64,000 bases of DNA from Methylomonas albis. GTDB taxonomy: Bacteria; Pseudomonadota; Gammaproteobacteria; Methylococcales; Methylomonadaceae. The position numbers were made by a program, and so were the translations under genes. The notes beneath the pieces were generated by a model that was given only the letters and a program-made list of their open reading frames with translations, did no database searches and was not told the DNA's origin. The stretch spans positions 4,836,001 through 4,900,000 of the forward strand of contig NZ_JACXSS010000001.1 in the NCBI RefSeq assembly GCF_014850955.1, written 5' to 3'. Numbering within the stretch: the stretch's first letter is position 1; the number at the start of each line of letters is the position of its first letter. Positions 21,714-29,688 of this stretch are shown in pieces.

Positions 21714-22082
21714 TTAAGGGAGAATCAACTTGGAAACCGCCGCCAACATTTGCGCGGGCTGGAATGGCTTTACCACCCAGGCCTTGGCACCGGCCGCCTG
21801 CCCTTCCTGTTTCTTACCTTCCTGGGACTCTGTGGTTAACATAATCACCGGAGTGAATTTGTACGCCGCCAATTGTTTGAGTTCCTTAACAAAGGTGATG
21901 CCATCCATATTAGGCATATTGACGTCGGAAATAACCAAGTGAACCTTTTGCCCGGTCAATTTGCTCAAGGCATCTTTCCCATCCACGCCTTCAATTACAT
22001 CGTATCCAGCGCTTTTTAAAGCAATGCTGACCACTTGACGAACTGAAGCGGAGTCATCGACAACTAATATCGTTTTTGCCAT
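21714..22082 (-). CDS. cheY: chemotaxis response regulator CheY
   Basis: Single receiver domain of about 122 residues. Visible: acid pocket VVDDS (D9, D10), phospho-acceptor D53 in LVISDVNMPNMDG, the Thr pair in MLTTES and the lysine in VVKPF. The open frame reaches 22148, but the ATG at 22082 gives the canonical CheY N-terminus MAKTILVVDDSAS and avoids overlap with the receptor gene just upstream (10-bp gap). It is the only stand-alone CheY in the window. Whether it acts on a flagellar motor, pili or another output cannot be told. Confidence 0.94.
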   Translation of the reverse strand: MAKTILVVDDSASVRQVVSIALKSAGYDVIEGVDGKDALSKLTGQKVHLVISDVNMPNMDGITFVKELKQLAAYKFTPVIMLTTESQEGKKQEGQAAGAKAWVVKPFQPAQMLAAVSKLILP

Positions 22083-22092
22083 TTTCTTTACC

Positions 22093-23175
22093 CTAGAAAA
22101 AAGTGATTTCGGTAGATGTTTGTTCTTGATGGTGTCCTTGACCGCCATGGGAGCGATGCTCGGACTCCATCGTGTAAGTGCTTCTCAGGTCGTGCAGAAT
22201 TTCATCGGTTGCCAGAGGCTTCAAACTCTTAGCGCCGTCGGCGTGACTCTTCATGACATGCCGGGGCAAATCGCCGATGCTGTCGCGCACATGCATTAAA
22301 ACTTGGCCAATCCGATCTTGAAATTGAAATTGCACCAAGGATTCATCAATTTCGCGCTTAATCACCCTCGCTTGACTATCCATATCATCTGAATGTTTGC
22401 GGAGTTGATCGAATACGCCATGCAATGCATTCATCACCGTTTGAATATTGCCATGCGAAGCGGCAACGGCGGCTGTTTCGTTTTCAGTGCTTTTTTCCAC
22501 CGCGACAAGCGTAGTTTGAATCGCCGCACTGACTTGTTCGACTTTGGAGCCGATTAATTTACCGGTTTCCCCGGACAAATTGGATAGTTTCCTAACTTCG
22601 TCGGCCACCACCGCAAATCCTCGGCCCGCTTCTCCGGCTCTAGCGGCCTCAATCGCGGCATTTAAGGCAATCAAATTGGTTTGCTCGGCGATCCGCGCCA
22701 CTTCTCTGGCCATATTTTTCAGCTCTTCGATAAATCCTGCCAACGAGCGAATTTTGGTCAACACCTGCAGATTTTCTTGCAACGCCGCATCCAGCGAACC
22801 GACAACTTTTTGCAGGTTGGCGTTGCTACTTGAAAAAACGTCTTCGTTACCGCCGATTCCCGAACCAGTCGAAACACTGAGCACACTATCGAGGCTGGTG
22901 GTGATACCGGCAAACCGCCCGGTTAATTCACCGATAGCCTGCTCCATTTGTTGTCGAGACGTTTCGACGTGCGATGCCCACACCGGCGCTATGTCATTGG
23001 CGAACTTGTCGATACCGGCAAGATATTTTTCCAGCTCGGCTATCGGCAAGGATGGCGGAGGCACTGGTTTATTTGCTTGTTCAGCAAGCAAACGCCGTTT
23101 AATCAGCGAGGAACCCAGCCAGCCACTGAACAGAGATGCCAGCAATAACAGAATCAAAACTTGATAAATCACCAC
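22093..23175 (-). CDS. short MCP-like receptor with CheZ-like DxxGQ motif
   Basis: A 360-residue receptor-like protein. One N-terminal membrane segment (about 3-20) is followed by a cytoplasmic coiled coil containing an MCP hairpin core ([19 protein letters not shown], about 166-184). There is no periplasmic sensor and no HAMP domain. Near the C-terminus, [13 protein letters not shown] (284-296) contains D287 and Q291 spaced exactly as the catalytic Asp and Gln of the CheY phosphatase CheZ. The tail is His-rich and ends ITFF. It starts with GTG after an AAGGAGA Shine-Dalgarno and is first in the che locus, 10 bp before cheY. A dual receptor/phosphatase role is inferred, not shown. Confidence 0.85.
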   Translation of the reverse strand: MVIYQVLILLLLASLFSGWLGSSLIKRRLLAEQANKPVPPPSLPIAELEKYLAGIDKFANDIAPVWASHVETSRQQMEQAIGELTGRFAGITTSLDSVLSVSTGSGIGGNEDVFSSSNANLQKVVGSLDAALQENLQVLTKIRSLAGFIEELKNMAREVARIAEQTNLIALNAAIEAARAGEAGRGFAVVADEVRKLSNLSGETGKLIGSKVEQVSAAIQTTLVAVEKSTENETAAVAASHGNIQTVMNALHGVFDQLRKHSDDMDSQARVIKREIDESLVQFQFQDRIGQVLMHVRDSIGDLPRHVMKSHADGAKSLKPLATDEILHDLRSTYTMESEHRSHGGQGHHQEQTSTEITFF

Positions 23176-23249
23176 TTGTTTCAGTCTCCTTTCACTTGAA
23201 ATCGAATTACATGGACCTATTCAAAGACTCAACCGTGAATATATGGAGC

Positions 23250-23255
23250 AGTATA
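23250..23255 (-). promoter_or_regulatory. possible -10 element of the che locus
   Basis: TATACT on the minus strand, about 75 bp upstream of the first che gene, resembles a sigma-70 -10 box. No convincing -35 hexamer is present at the expected distance, so an activator or a different sigma factor may be involved. No flagellar sigma-28 type box was recognised. Confidence 0.3.
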
Positions 23256-23403
23256 GTCATAGAATTCCATATTGCTGATTCAGGCTTGTAGGAAATGCCT
23301 GACACACCACAATAGATGAAAAAAAAATGTGACCCAGTTACGCGTCGCGCTTGTTTTACATAAAAAAGGCTTTTAGAGTGTGGGGCTTTTTGCGTGCCAT
23401 AAA

Positions 23404-23745
23404 ATGACCATGAACAATTACCCTGAAAAAGCCTGTGATATAGACCGATTGGTTCGCCACCCGAAACTGGTAGCCGCAACGCTGGCCGGCGAAAAAACCC
23501 AGCAACGCCGCGACGGCATATATGCGTACCCCGGCGAAACCTTTTTGTTGGAAGAGGTAGTGTTCGAAGTGACTAGCGTAGTGCGCCAAAGATTAGGCGA
23601 CATGAGCGACGCGGATGCTAGAGCCGAGGGCTATCCGAGTCTGGCGATGTATAAGGATTTAATTCTGAAAATGCACAGTGGCATGGAGTGGAACGAGGAC
23701 GGACTGGTCTGGGTACACAGCTTCAGCCGTCAACAGCTGGAATAA
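23404..23745 (+). CDS. ASCH-domain protein
   Basis: Small protein of about 113 residues with the ASCH fold layout (AATLAGEKTQQRRDG, FLLEEVVFEVTSVVRQRLGD, and a terminal LVWVHSF). ASCH proteins resemble PUA domains and include RNA-binding factors and the amidohydrolase YqfB; the function here is unassigned. An upstream in-frame start at 23380 exists, but the ATG at 23404 (or 23410) fits relatives better; no strong Shine-Dalgarno is visible. Its 3' end overlaps the convergent DUF2063 gene by 23 bp. It is divergent from the che locus. Confidence 0.7.
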   Translation: MTMNNYPEKACDIDRLVRHPKLVAATLAGEKTQQRRDGIYAYPGETFLLEEVVFEVTSVVRQRLGDMSDADARAEGYPSLAMYKDLILKMHSGMEWNEDGLVWVHSFSRQQLE

Positions 23746-24481
23746 GAATACCTTTCTCGGCCAGTTCCCGCAGTATCGGCGGGCCGCTGGTCATTAAAGC
23801 TTGGCTATCGAGTTGCGGGAATTCCGTGGCGACCGTTTGCAAACAGCGCTCGCCCGTCATAGGCCCTTTATCCTGCAAAATTTGCAGCAAACGGATGGTC
23901 AGGCCTGTGGTTTTGAGAAAATGTACATTGTCGAGAGCGTCCCGATAAACGATCAAACAAGTGGGCTGCTCTGGCGGCTCTAGCGGCAAAAATTCAGGGC
24001 CTATGGCTTGCACCGGATAGCGGTACAGTAGCGGCCATGCCAAGGGCGACAGGGCTAAGCTGCGCGGTAACAGTTTCTCCAGAAAATCGCCGTCGCCCAG
24101 CGTTGGCGTGTACTTGGCAATCGACAAAGCCATTTCCACCCATTCGTAATGCGCCAATTCCAACAGAAACGCATAATCGTCCGGATTGTTACGTTCGTTT
24201 TGCAGATAGGCTAAAAACTCTTCGGCAATTTCCGAGAAATACGGCGTTTCACAGCTATGCTTGGCGAAAAAATCCTGGGTTATTTCCAGCCATTGCGCAT
24301 CGTTGAGGATGGCTCGCAACACCGGAAAATTACTGGCAATAAAACTGTCGATATTATTGAAAAACAACTCCCGATACATAGCCATACGCCGCGGCTCGAC
24401 ATCTGCCGGTGGCGGGTTATTTTGCGGATCGCGAATATAGGCGGCAAATTGGCCTTGGGTAGCCTGAAAATCGGCAGCCAT
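23723..24481 (-). CDS. DUF2063 (HvfC/BufC-type) RiPP maturation partner
   Basis: A 252-residue DUF2063 protein. The N-terminus (QGQFAAYIRDP, RRMAMYRELFFNNIDSFIASNFPVLRAIL) is typical of this family, the obligate partner of DUF692 enzymes in bufferin/HvfA-type peptide maturation, thought to deliver the precursor. It overlaps the DUF692 gene by one base (TGATG), indicating coupling. Its C-terminal half (about 165-252) resembles a winged-helix-like peptide-recognition region. It is the last gene of the operon. Confidence 0.85.
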   Translation of the reverse strand: MAADFQATQGQFAAYIRDPQNNPPPADVEPRRMAMYRELFFNNIDSFIASNFPVLRAILNDAQWLEITQDFFAKHSCETPYFSEIAEEFLAYLQNERNNPDDYAFLLELAHYEWVEMALSIAKYTPTLGDGDFLEKLLPRSLALSPLAWPLLYRYPVQAIGPEFLPLEPPEQPTCLIVYRDALDNVHFLKTTGLTIRLLQILQDKGPMTGERCLQTVATEFPQLDSQALMTSGPPILRELAEKGILIPAVDG

Positions 24482-25332
24482 CAGGCCACCTGTTTTTGCC
24501 GCTCAGCCGCATAATGCTGCTGAATGGTTTGGATGGTGTCTACTTCTTTGCTTAATTCAAGCAAGGAGGGGATGTTGAAATCCCGCTCCAGCAGGGTAGG
24601 GAACACGCCGAAAAGTTCGTAAGCTTTTCCCAACAAAGTCCAGACCGGATCAATCACCGGCGCGCCGTGGGTATCGACCAGAAAATCCTCTGCTTCCACA
24701 TAATGACCGGCAATGTGCGCGTAAGCAATGCGTTCGGCAGGCATGGCCCGCAGAAACGCTTCGGCATCGTAGCCGTGATTGACGCTGTTAACGTAGATAT
24801 TGTTGATGTCGATCAGGACATCACAATCGGCTTCATTGACCACCGCGTTGAAAAAATCGATCTCGGCCATTTCCTGACCCGGCGCGGCGTAATAGGAAAT
24901 GTTTTCGATGGCCATGCGCTGTTCCAGAATGTCCTGCACCCTACGGATCCGCGCAGCGACATGCTTAACAGCGTCTTCGGTAAACGGCATGGGCATCAAG
25001 TCGTACAAATGTCCGCCGCGGCTGCAATAACTTAGATGTTCACTGTAAAACTTGATGCCGTGTTCACGCATGAACAGCTTCAGATCACGCACGAATTGCT
25101 CGTCCAGCGCATCGCTGCTGCCTATCGACAGAGACAAACCGTGGCAAACAAAGTCGAAGCGTTCTGTCATTGCCCTAAACTGCTTGCCGAACTTGCCGCC
25201 TATGGTCATCCAGTTTTCCGGCGCCACTTCGTAAAAACCGACATTGCTGGGCGGCAATTCGACAATCTCGCTCAAAAACGAACGCCTCAAGCCCAAGCCG
25301 GCACCGTGAACGAGATTGCGAACACTATCCAT
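24481..25332 (-). CDS. DUF692 multinuclear iron enzyme (HvfB/BufB-like)
   Basis: A TIM-barrel metalloenzyme of the DUF692 family, which includes MbnB of methanobactin synthesis and modifies cysteines of precursor peptides using iron and oxygen. Likely iron ligands are seen in CHGLSLSIG, SEHLSY, ENISYY, DINNIYVN, HIAGH, DTHGAPV and ERDFNIP. At 283 residues it is full length. It sits directly between dedA (3-bp gap) and the DUF2063 partner. The substrate is inferred to be the Cys-rich precursor encoded two genes upstream; the products would be oxazolone/thioamide- or thiooxazole-type copper-binding residues as in characterised relatives. Confidence 0.9.
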   Translation of the reverse strand: MDSVRNLVHGAGLGLRRSFLSEIVELPPSNVGFYEVAPENWMTIGGKFGKQFRAMTERFDFVCHGLSLSIGSSDALDEQFVRDLKLFMREHGIKFYSEHLSYCSRGGHLYDLMPMPFTEDAVKHVAARIRRVQDILEQRMAIENISYYAAPGQEMAEIDFFNAVVNEADCDVLIDINNIYVNSVNHGYDAEAFLRAMPAERIAYAHIAGHYVEAEDFLVDTHGAPVIDPVWTLLGKAYELFGVFPTLLERDFNIPSLLELSKEVDTIQTIQQHYAAERQKQVA

Positions 25333-25335
25333 GAC

Positions 25336-25908
25336 TTACTCTTCCGGTGTTTCCGGTTTGTGCGTAGACCGCCAGAACAAGGCCACACCAATAGCCACCA
25401 ACACACCCAGAATATACATTTCGTATTTTTTGACCTGGCCCATGATGGATTCGGCAAATTCGCCGAAGGTATAACCCAGATACGCGACTGCTATCGCCCA
25501 AATGCCGGCGCCGAGAAAATTTAGCAAGAAAAACTTCAAGGGATGAATCTTGCTGGCTCCGATCACAAATGGCGTCACGTTGCGCACGCCATAAAGAAAG
25601 CGGAATCCCAATATCACCGGGATTTGATGCTTGTGCAGCAAATCGAAGACCTTATCGGTCTTGCTGTGCCAAAGCGGACGTTTCTCCAGAAAAGCGATAC
25701 CTTTCCAACGCCCCAGATAGAAAAAGGTCTGATCTCCGGCAAAGGTACCCAGAAACGCGGTCAGCATCACCCATTCCAATTCCAAATAGCCACCATGTGC
25801 CAAAAAACCGGCGATGACTAAGATGGTTTCGCCTTCCAGATACGTACCGATAAACAAGGCTAAATAGCCGTAATCGATAACCAGCTGCTGTAAATCATGA
25901 AAATCCAT
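25336..25908 (-). CDS. DedA family membrane protein
   Basis: A 190-residue integral membrane protein of the DedA/SNARE-associated family, with several hydrophobic segments and the family motifs ETILVIAGFLAHGG near the N-terminus and FRFLYGVRNVTPFVIG (about residues 103-118). Relatives act in lipid flipping, membrane-potential maintenance and ion resistance. It is embedded between the precursor peptide gene and its modifying enzyme, at the position where HvfABCD/Gig clusters often have a DoxX-type membrane protein. A role in peptide or membrane handling is therefore plausible but unproven. Confidence 0.88.
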   Translation of the reverse strand: MDFHDLQQLVIDYGYLALFIGTYLEGETILVIAGFLAHGGYLELEWVMLTAFLGTFAGDQTFFYLGRWKGIAFLEKRPLWHSKTDKVFDLLHKHQIPVILGFRFLYGVRNVTPFVIGASKIHPLKFFLLNFLGAGIWAIAVAYLGYTFGEFAESIMGQVKKYEMYILGVLVAIGVALFWRSTHKPETPEE

Positions 25909-25937
25909 AGTGTCGGTATATTCGCGATGAATCGAAA

Positions 25938-26519
25938 TTAATGGCCAGCGGCTTTGTTGGCATCGACTTTATTGCCGCAGCTGCCTTCTTCGCCTTTCAT
26001 CATCGCGCCGCAGCTATGTTCAGCGGCTTTTTTCTCGCCACCCATCATCGCGCCGCAGCTGCCTTCTTCGGCTTTTGTAGATTTGTCGGCACCATGATCC
26101 ATACCGCCCATGCTACCCATGCTGCTCATACCGCCGCCGGTCATCATACCCATACCGCAAGCACCTTCTTTACCCTTCATCATGGCGCCGCATGAACTTT
26201 CCATCCCTTTTTTCATTTTGCCGCCGCTCATCATGCCGCCGCACATACCTTCGCCGCACGAACCTTCAGTTTTTTTAGCTTCGGCTTTTTTGCCATCACT
26301 TTTTTTGACGCCATTACCGTCCGCTGCATTAGAGCCACAAGCACCTTGGCTGATTTTGCCGTTTGAATGTTCGACATGCGACGCAGCAACTTGCATATAG
26401 CCGCTGGACAACTCGGAAACAGCGAATGGATTGGTATCGGCCTGTACGTTGATAGCCATACCGGACAGAAGCGCACTACCCATCGCGGCGGCCAACGGAG
26501 ATTTATTAAATTTTTTCAT
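25938..26519 (-). CDS. HvfA-like Cys-rich RiPP precursor (copper-binding peptide)
   Basis: A 193-residue exported low-complexity protein. The signal-peptide region runs to about residue 27 and is followed by DTNPFAVSELSSGYMQV, the conserved leader of HvfA-family precursors. The core has eight Cys (61, 88, 93, 110, 121, 155, 170, 181), all in xCG contexts: five EGxCG repeats and the variants QGACG, ESSCG and EHSCG, plus many Met. Known relatives have these Cys converted by the DUF692/DUF2063 pair into copper-binding groups. The Shine-Dalgarno AGAGGA lies 8 nt upstream of the ATG. It is first gene of the operon, after a 107-bp gap from nth. Confidence 0.9.
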   Translation of the reverse strand: MKKFNKSPLAAAMGSALLSGMAINVQADTNPFAVSELSSGYMQVAASHVEHSNGKISQGACGSNAADGNGVKKSDGKKAEAKKTEGSCGEGMCGGMMSGGKMKKGMESSCGAMMKGKEGACGMGMMTGGGMSSMGSMGGMDHGADKSTKAEEGSCGAMMGGEKKAAEHSCGAMMKGEEGSCGNKVDANKAAGH

Positions 26520-26548
26520 GCGTTTATCCTCTCGTGTGATTTTTTAAT

Positions 26549-26565
26549 TATGTTGCTCCAACATA
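26549..26565. promoter_or_regulatory. palindrome upstream of the HvfA-like gene (candidate operator)
   Basis: TATGTTG-CTC-CAACATA, a perfect 7-bp inverted repeat with a 3-bp centre, lies 30-46 bp upstream of the precursor start codon. Position and symmetry fit a dimeric regulator site. No matching regulator gene is present in the window, and I do not recognise the motif. Confidence 0.45.
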
Positions 26566-26626
26566 CAACTGCCGGGGCTTACGACTGACGCGTAATCTTT
26601 ATGGTTCAAGCTTGATTATTGCATAT

Positions 26627-27262
26627 TCAGTCTAAATTCTTTTCCTTAAATTCGCAGACATCAGCGATGCAGCAAGCACCACAACGCGGCTTCCTCGCCA
26701 CGCAAAAATAGCGGCCGTGCAGAATCAATAAATGATGAGCATCTTTCTTGTATTGCTTGGGCACGGTTTTGTCCAGTTTCCGCTCCACTTCCAACACATT
26801 TTTTCCCGGAGCCAGACCGATTCGGTTGGAAACCCGAAAAATATGCGTGTCCACGGCGATGGTGGGTTCGCCGAATGCGGTGTTTAAAATCACATTCGCC
26901 GTTTTGCGACCCACACCGGCTAGCGCCTCCAGTGCCTCCCGCTCACGCGGCACTTCTCCGCCATGCTTTTCCAGCAGAGTCTGGCAAAGTTTTATGACAT
27001 TTGCCGCCTTACTGTTGAATAAACCAATGGTTTTGATGTACTCCTTCAAACCGTCTTCACCCAAGGCCAAGATCGCCTGCGGCGTATTGGCCACCGGAAA
27101 CAACTTGGCGGTGGCCTTGTTGACGCCCTTATCGGTCGCTTGCGCCGACAACACCACTGCCACCAACAATTCGAATGGTGTAACGAAGTTCAGTTCGGTG
27201 GTTGGATTCGGCGTGGCCTCCGCCAACCGTTCGAATATCAATAGGCGTTTTTCGTTATTCAT
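26627..27262 (-). CDS. nth: endonuclease III (Nth)
   Basis: Bifunctional DNA glycosylase/AP lyase of base-excision repair for oxidised pyrimidines. The helix-hairpin-helix LAGVGRKTANVILN with its catalytic Lys and the AVDTHIFRVSNRIG block with the catalytic Asp are clear. The C-terminal 4Fe-4S motif is C-x6-C-x2-C-x5-C (CVARKPRCGACCIADVC). About 211 residues. The ATG at 27262 is preferred over an upstream TTG. It lies upstream of the copper-peptide operon on the same strand, with 107 bp between. Confidence 0.96.
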   Translation of the reverse strand: MNNEKRLLIFERLAEATPNPTTELNFVTPFELLVAVVLSAQATDKGVNKATAKLFPVANTPQAILALGEDGLKEYIKTIGLFNSKAANVIKLCQTLLEKHGGEVPREREALEALAGVGRKTANVILNTAFGEPTIAVDTHIFRVSNRIGLAPGKNVLEVERKLDKTVPKQYKKDAHHLLILHGRYFCVARKPRCGACCIADVCEFKEKNLD

Positions 27263-27326
27263 ACTCAAAAAATAAATTCAAAGCCCAGCTTTCCAGGATT
27301 GCGCCGGCTTGCAAGGTAAACATTAG

Positions 27327-27343
27327 TCGTTCGCGAAGAACGA
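27327..27343. promoter_or_regulatory. inverted repeat upstream of SmbP-like gene
   Basis: TCGTTC-GCGAA-GAACGA, 6-bp arms with a 5-nt centre, located in the 200-bp intergenic region about 120 bp upstream of the SmbP-like start codon. It could be a regulator site or a stem-loop. A weak candidate only. Confidence 0.25.
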
Positions 27344-27463
27344 TGGAAGGCGATTAAATTTAATTGCATCATTAAATTTGGAACCAAACTCCCGCGCATC
27401 AAGTCATTAGCTAGCACCCAAAACGGTGCACGAAAAAACACAACAATTTAATTCGGGGGAATT

Positions 27464-27799
27464 ATGAAAACATTTACAGCAATCATTGTCAGCGCTTTAT
27501 TGTTCATCAGCACCGGTGTATTTGCCGAAGAGCATGCCGCAGCGGCTCTGGAACACGCCAATCAAGCCGTCGCCCATGGCAAGGCAGGCCATAGTCCAAT
27601 CTTGGTGGAACATGCCGAAGCAGCACTTACCCATGCCAAAAAAGGCGCCGAAGTCGCCAAGGGCGAGTCTAAAACCCATCTCGATGCCGGTGTAAAATCC
27701 TTGGAAAGCGCCATTGAACACGGCAAAATGGGCCATGCCGACGTAGCTACTAAAGCGGCCGAAGAAGCCGTCGAACACATCAAAGCCGGCAACAAGTAA
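27464..27799 (+). CDS. SmbP-like small His-rich metal-binding periplasmic protein
   Basis: A 111-residue exported protein: signal peptide to about residue 21 (VFAEEH), then Ala/Lys/Glu-rich helices with ten regularly spaced His, many as EHA, GHS/GHA or THA. This repeat pattern matches SmbP of Nitrosomonas, a four-helix protein binding several copper ions in the periplasm. A strong Shine-Dalgarno GGGGGA lies just upstream of the ATG. Monocistronic: nth diverges upstream and thyA converges downstream. Role as a copper buffer is inferred from similarity and from the copper-related neighbours. Confidence 0.82.
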   Translation: MKTFTAIIVSALLFISTGVFAEEHAAAALEHANQAVAHGKAGHSPILVEHAEAALTHAKKGAEVAKGESKTHLDAGVKSLESAIEHGKMGHADVATKAAEEAVEHIKAGNK

Positions 27800-27837
27800 A
27801 TCCTTAGCATCAAACCAATAGATCCGTTGGCGATCAC

Positions 27838-27870
27838 TATGTAGAGACACAAGTTTTGCGTCTCTACATA
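27838..27870. repeat. palindromic hairpin between SmbP-like gene and thyA
   Basis: Exact 11-bp arms TATGTAGAGAC and GTCTCTACATA around an 11-nt loop. It lies between two convergent genes and could act as a bidirectional terminator, though no long T-tract follows on either side. Its form (GTAGAGAC...GTCTCTAC) resembles dispersed palindromic elements and is like the hairpin at 57441-57460 in placement. Confidence 0.6.
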
Positions 27871-27875
27871 CTTCT

Positions 27876-28709
27876 CTAAACTGAAACAGCACCGGCAATA
27901 TGCCGATGTGCCTGATAATCCAGCAATTCGAAGTCGGCAAACTCGTAGGAAAACAGCGATTCCGGCCGACGTCTGAATTTCAGTTGCGGCGCAGACCATG
28001 GTTGTCTGCTGAGTTGCAATTCAACTTGTTCGAAATGGTTGCGATAAATATGCACGTCACCGAACGACATAATCAGTTCACCCACTTCCAAGTCGGATTG
28101 CTGCGCCAGCATATGCGTCAACAACGCCACGCTCGCCTGATTGTAAGGCACGCCTAAAAAGCAGTCGGCACTGCGCTGCGTCATCATGCAGGACAACTTA
28201 CCGTTTGCCACATAAAATTGATACAACACATGGCAAGGCGGCAAGGCCATACGCCCCGCAGCTGCGTTTTCGCGCGGTCCGATAGTTTCGTCCGGCAAAA
28301 ATGCCACATTCCAACCGCTGACAATATGTCGGCGCGAATCCGGTTTATTTTTTAAACTGTCCAGCAAAATCAGCATCTGATCGTAACGCTCACCGTTCGG
28401 CCCCAGCCAGTTACGCCATTGAGCGCCGTACACCGGACCCAGCTCGCCTTCGGGCGTGGCCCACTCGTTCCAGATCGTTACGCCGTGATCGTTCAAATAT
28501 TTAATGTTGGTATCACCACGCAAAAACCACAACAACTCACAGGCGATGGATTTGAAATGTAGCTTTTTGGTAGTCAGCAACGGAAAGCCATCAGCCAGGC
28601 TGTAACGCATCTGTCGGCCAAACACTGATCGAGTACCAGTACCGGTGCGGTCGCTTTTGTCGATACCGTTGGTCATGATATCGGCGAGGAGATCCAAGTA
28701 AGGTTGCAT
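27876..28709 (-). CDS. thyA: thymidylate synthase ThyA
   Basis: Converts dUMP to dTMP using methylene-tetrahydrofolate. Full length (277 residues). The nucleophile region is [17 protein letters not shown] and the folate/dUMP-contacting parts [31 protein letters not shown] and [10 protein letters not shown] are all present. The C-terminus [10 protein letters not shown] corresponds to the HPHIxAPVAV end of the family. No neighbours in an obvious operon. The 5' side faces a 388-bp region without a recognised gene. Confidence 0.97.
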   Translation of the reverse strand: MQPYLDLLADIMTNGIDKSDRTGTGTRSVFGRQMRYSLADGFPLLTTKKLHFKSIACELLWFLRGDTNIKYLNDHGVTIWNEWATPEGELGPVYGAQWRNWLGPNGERYDQMLILLDSLKNKPDSRRHIVSGWNVAFLPDETIGPRENAAAGRMALPPCHVLYQFYVANGKLSCMMTQRSADCFLGVPYNQASVALLTHMLAQQSDLEVGELIMSFGDVHIYRNHFEQVELQLSRQPWSAPQLKFRRRPESLFSYEFADFELLDYQAHRHIAGAVSV

Positions 28710-29097
28710 AACACTCTAAGGTCAAAAATTGGTGGGCAGTATAACTTGCACTGAAAATCTTTGGAAACGAACCGACATTAAGATCGTCATCTCCGGTCGG
28801 CACTAACACCAGTCGGCACTGCTGAAGCGCTAGGAAGCGCTAACAAAACCTTAGAGGGCCTTTCCGGAAGTTCTTTCGCGCCAACAGCATTTACAATCAG
28901 CATTTTATCCGGCTGGATATTGCCGCAAAGCCTGATAAACTTCGCCAAGATCGCACACTGGAAACAGACAGCGGCGAAAGCCACCTTTGTGTTTTTGATG
29001 CGGCGCGGGGCTTACATGAGTCAATAGAAGAAACTTATTTACACTGACCGCGAGCTAGGTAATAGTTTTGCCATAGTATTTAACCAACAGGAACACA
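28710..29097. other. 388-bp intergenic region without a recognised gene
   Basis: This region separates thyA from the divergent DUF4124 gene. It contains a near-direct repeat of GTCGGCACT (about 28796 and 28813) and short open frames on both strands (up to about 65 codons) that have no recognisable domain. A 5' leader for thyA and promoters for both genes are expected here, but no clear promoter pair is visible. A relic of a small gene cannot be excluded. Confidence 0.5.
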
Positions 29098-29688
29098 ATG
29101 AAAAATCTCTTCTTCGTTTTTGCCCTGTGCCTGTCAGTCGACAGCTGGGCCGGGGTTTTTAAATGTACCGACGCAACCGGTCACACCAATTACCAATCAT
29201 CTCCCTGTACCGTGGAGCACAAAGCCGTGCAGATGAATACCAAAACCGGTGGCAGCATCGACTTAAATGCCGTGGAAAGACAGCAAGCCGCGGAAGCCGA
29301 ATTGAAAAAGCAGCAATCTGCCCAGGAACAAGCGGAGCAACAGGCCAAACTTGACGCTATTGCCAAAGCCAAACAAGAAATCAAATCACAAAGCGAGTTG
29401 ACGCAAACTCTGATCAAACAGAACCCCATGCAATTTTCCGCCTTCGCGATTCCGCCTTACGACCCGGACAAACTGCCCGCACAAGTCAAACCCTTCGAAA
29501 GCCGTCTGGCGGATGTGGAAAAATTTCGCCGGTTAGCAGCGCAAAAAGCCTTGGCCAGCGGCGAATGCCAGCGCATAGAGGCCGATGAGTTGACGGCTAA
29601 AAGCAAACTGGATCAGCTGAATTTTTTGATCAACTGCAGCAGCGGCAAGACTTTTATACTTAACGAGGCTGAACTCACCCCACCATGA
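29098..29688 (+). CDS. DUF4124 domain exported protein
   Basis: A 196-residue protein with a signal peptide (to about residue 18, SWAG) followed at once by the DUF4124 signature VFKCTDATGHTNYQSSPC, with two Cys that probably pair in the periplasm. A Gln/Ala/Lys-rich coiled coil (about 60-115) and a C-terminal part with two further Cys follow. Function is unknown; DUF4124 proteins are common envelope proteins of proteobacteria. An AGGA lies upstream of the ATG. Its end overlaps the SDR gene start by 4 bp (ATGA), so the two are co-translated. Confidence 0.85.
   Translation: MKNLFFVFALCLSVDSWAGVFKCTDATGHTNYQSSPCTVEHKAVQMNTKTGGSIDLNAVERQQAAEAELKKQQSAQEQAEQQAKLDAIAKAKQEIKSQSELTQTLIKQNPMQFSAFAIPPYDPDKLPAQVKPFESRLADVEKFRRLAAQKALASGECQRIEADELTAKSKLDQLNFLINCSSGKTFILNEAELTPP

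Noticed and set aside
5043-23175. Pil-Chp type twitching chemosensory system
   Set aside because: No PilG/PilH pair, no ChpA-like multi-Hpt kinase and no PilJ. CheD and poly-HAMP receptors point to another class.
23723-26519. Methanobactin biosynthesis
   Set aside because: No short MbnA precursor or MbnC is seen; the long EGxCG precursor and DUF2063 partner fit the HvfA/bufferin type.
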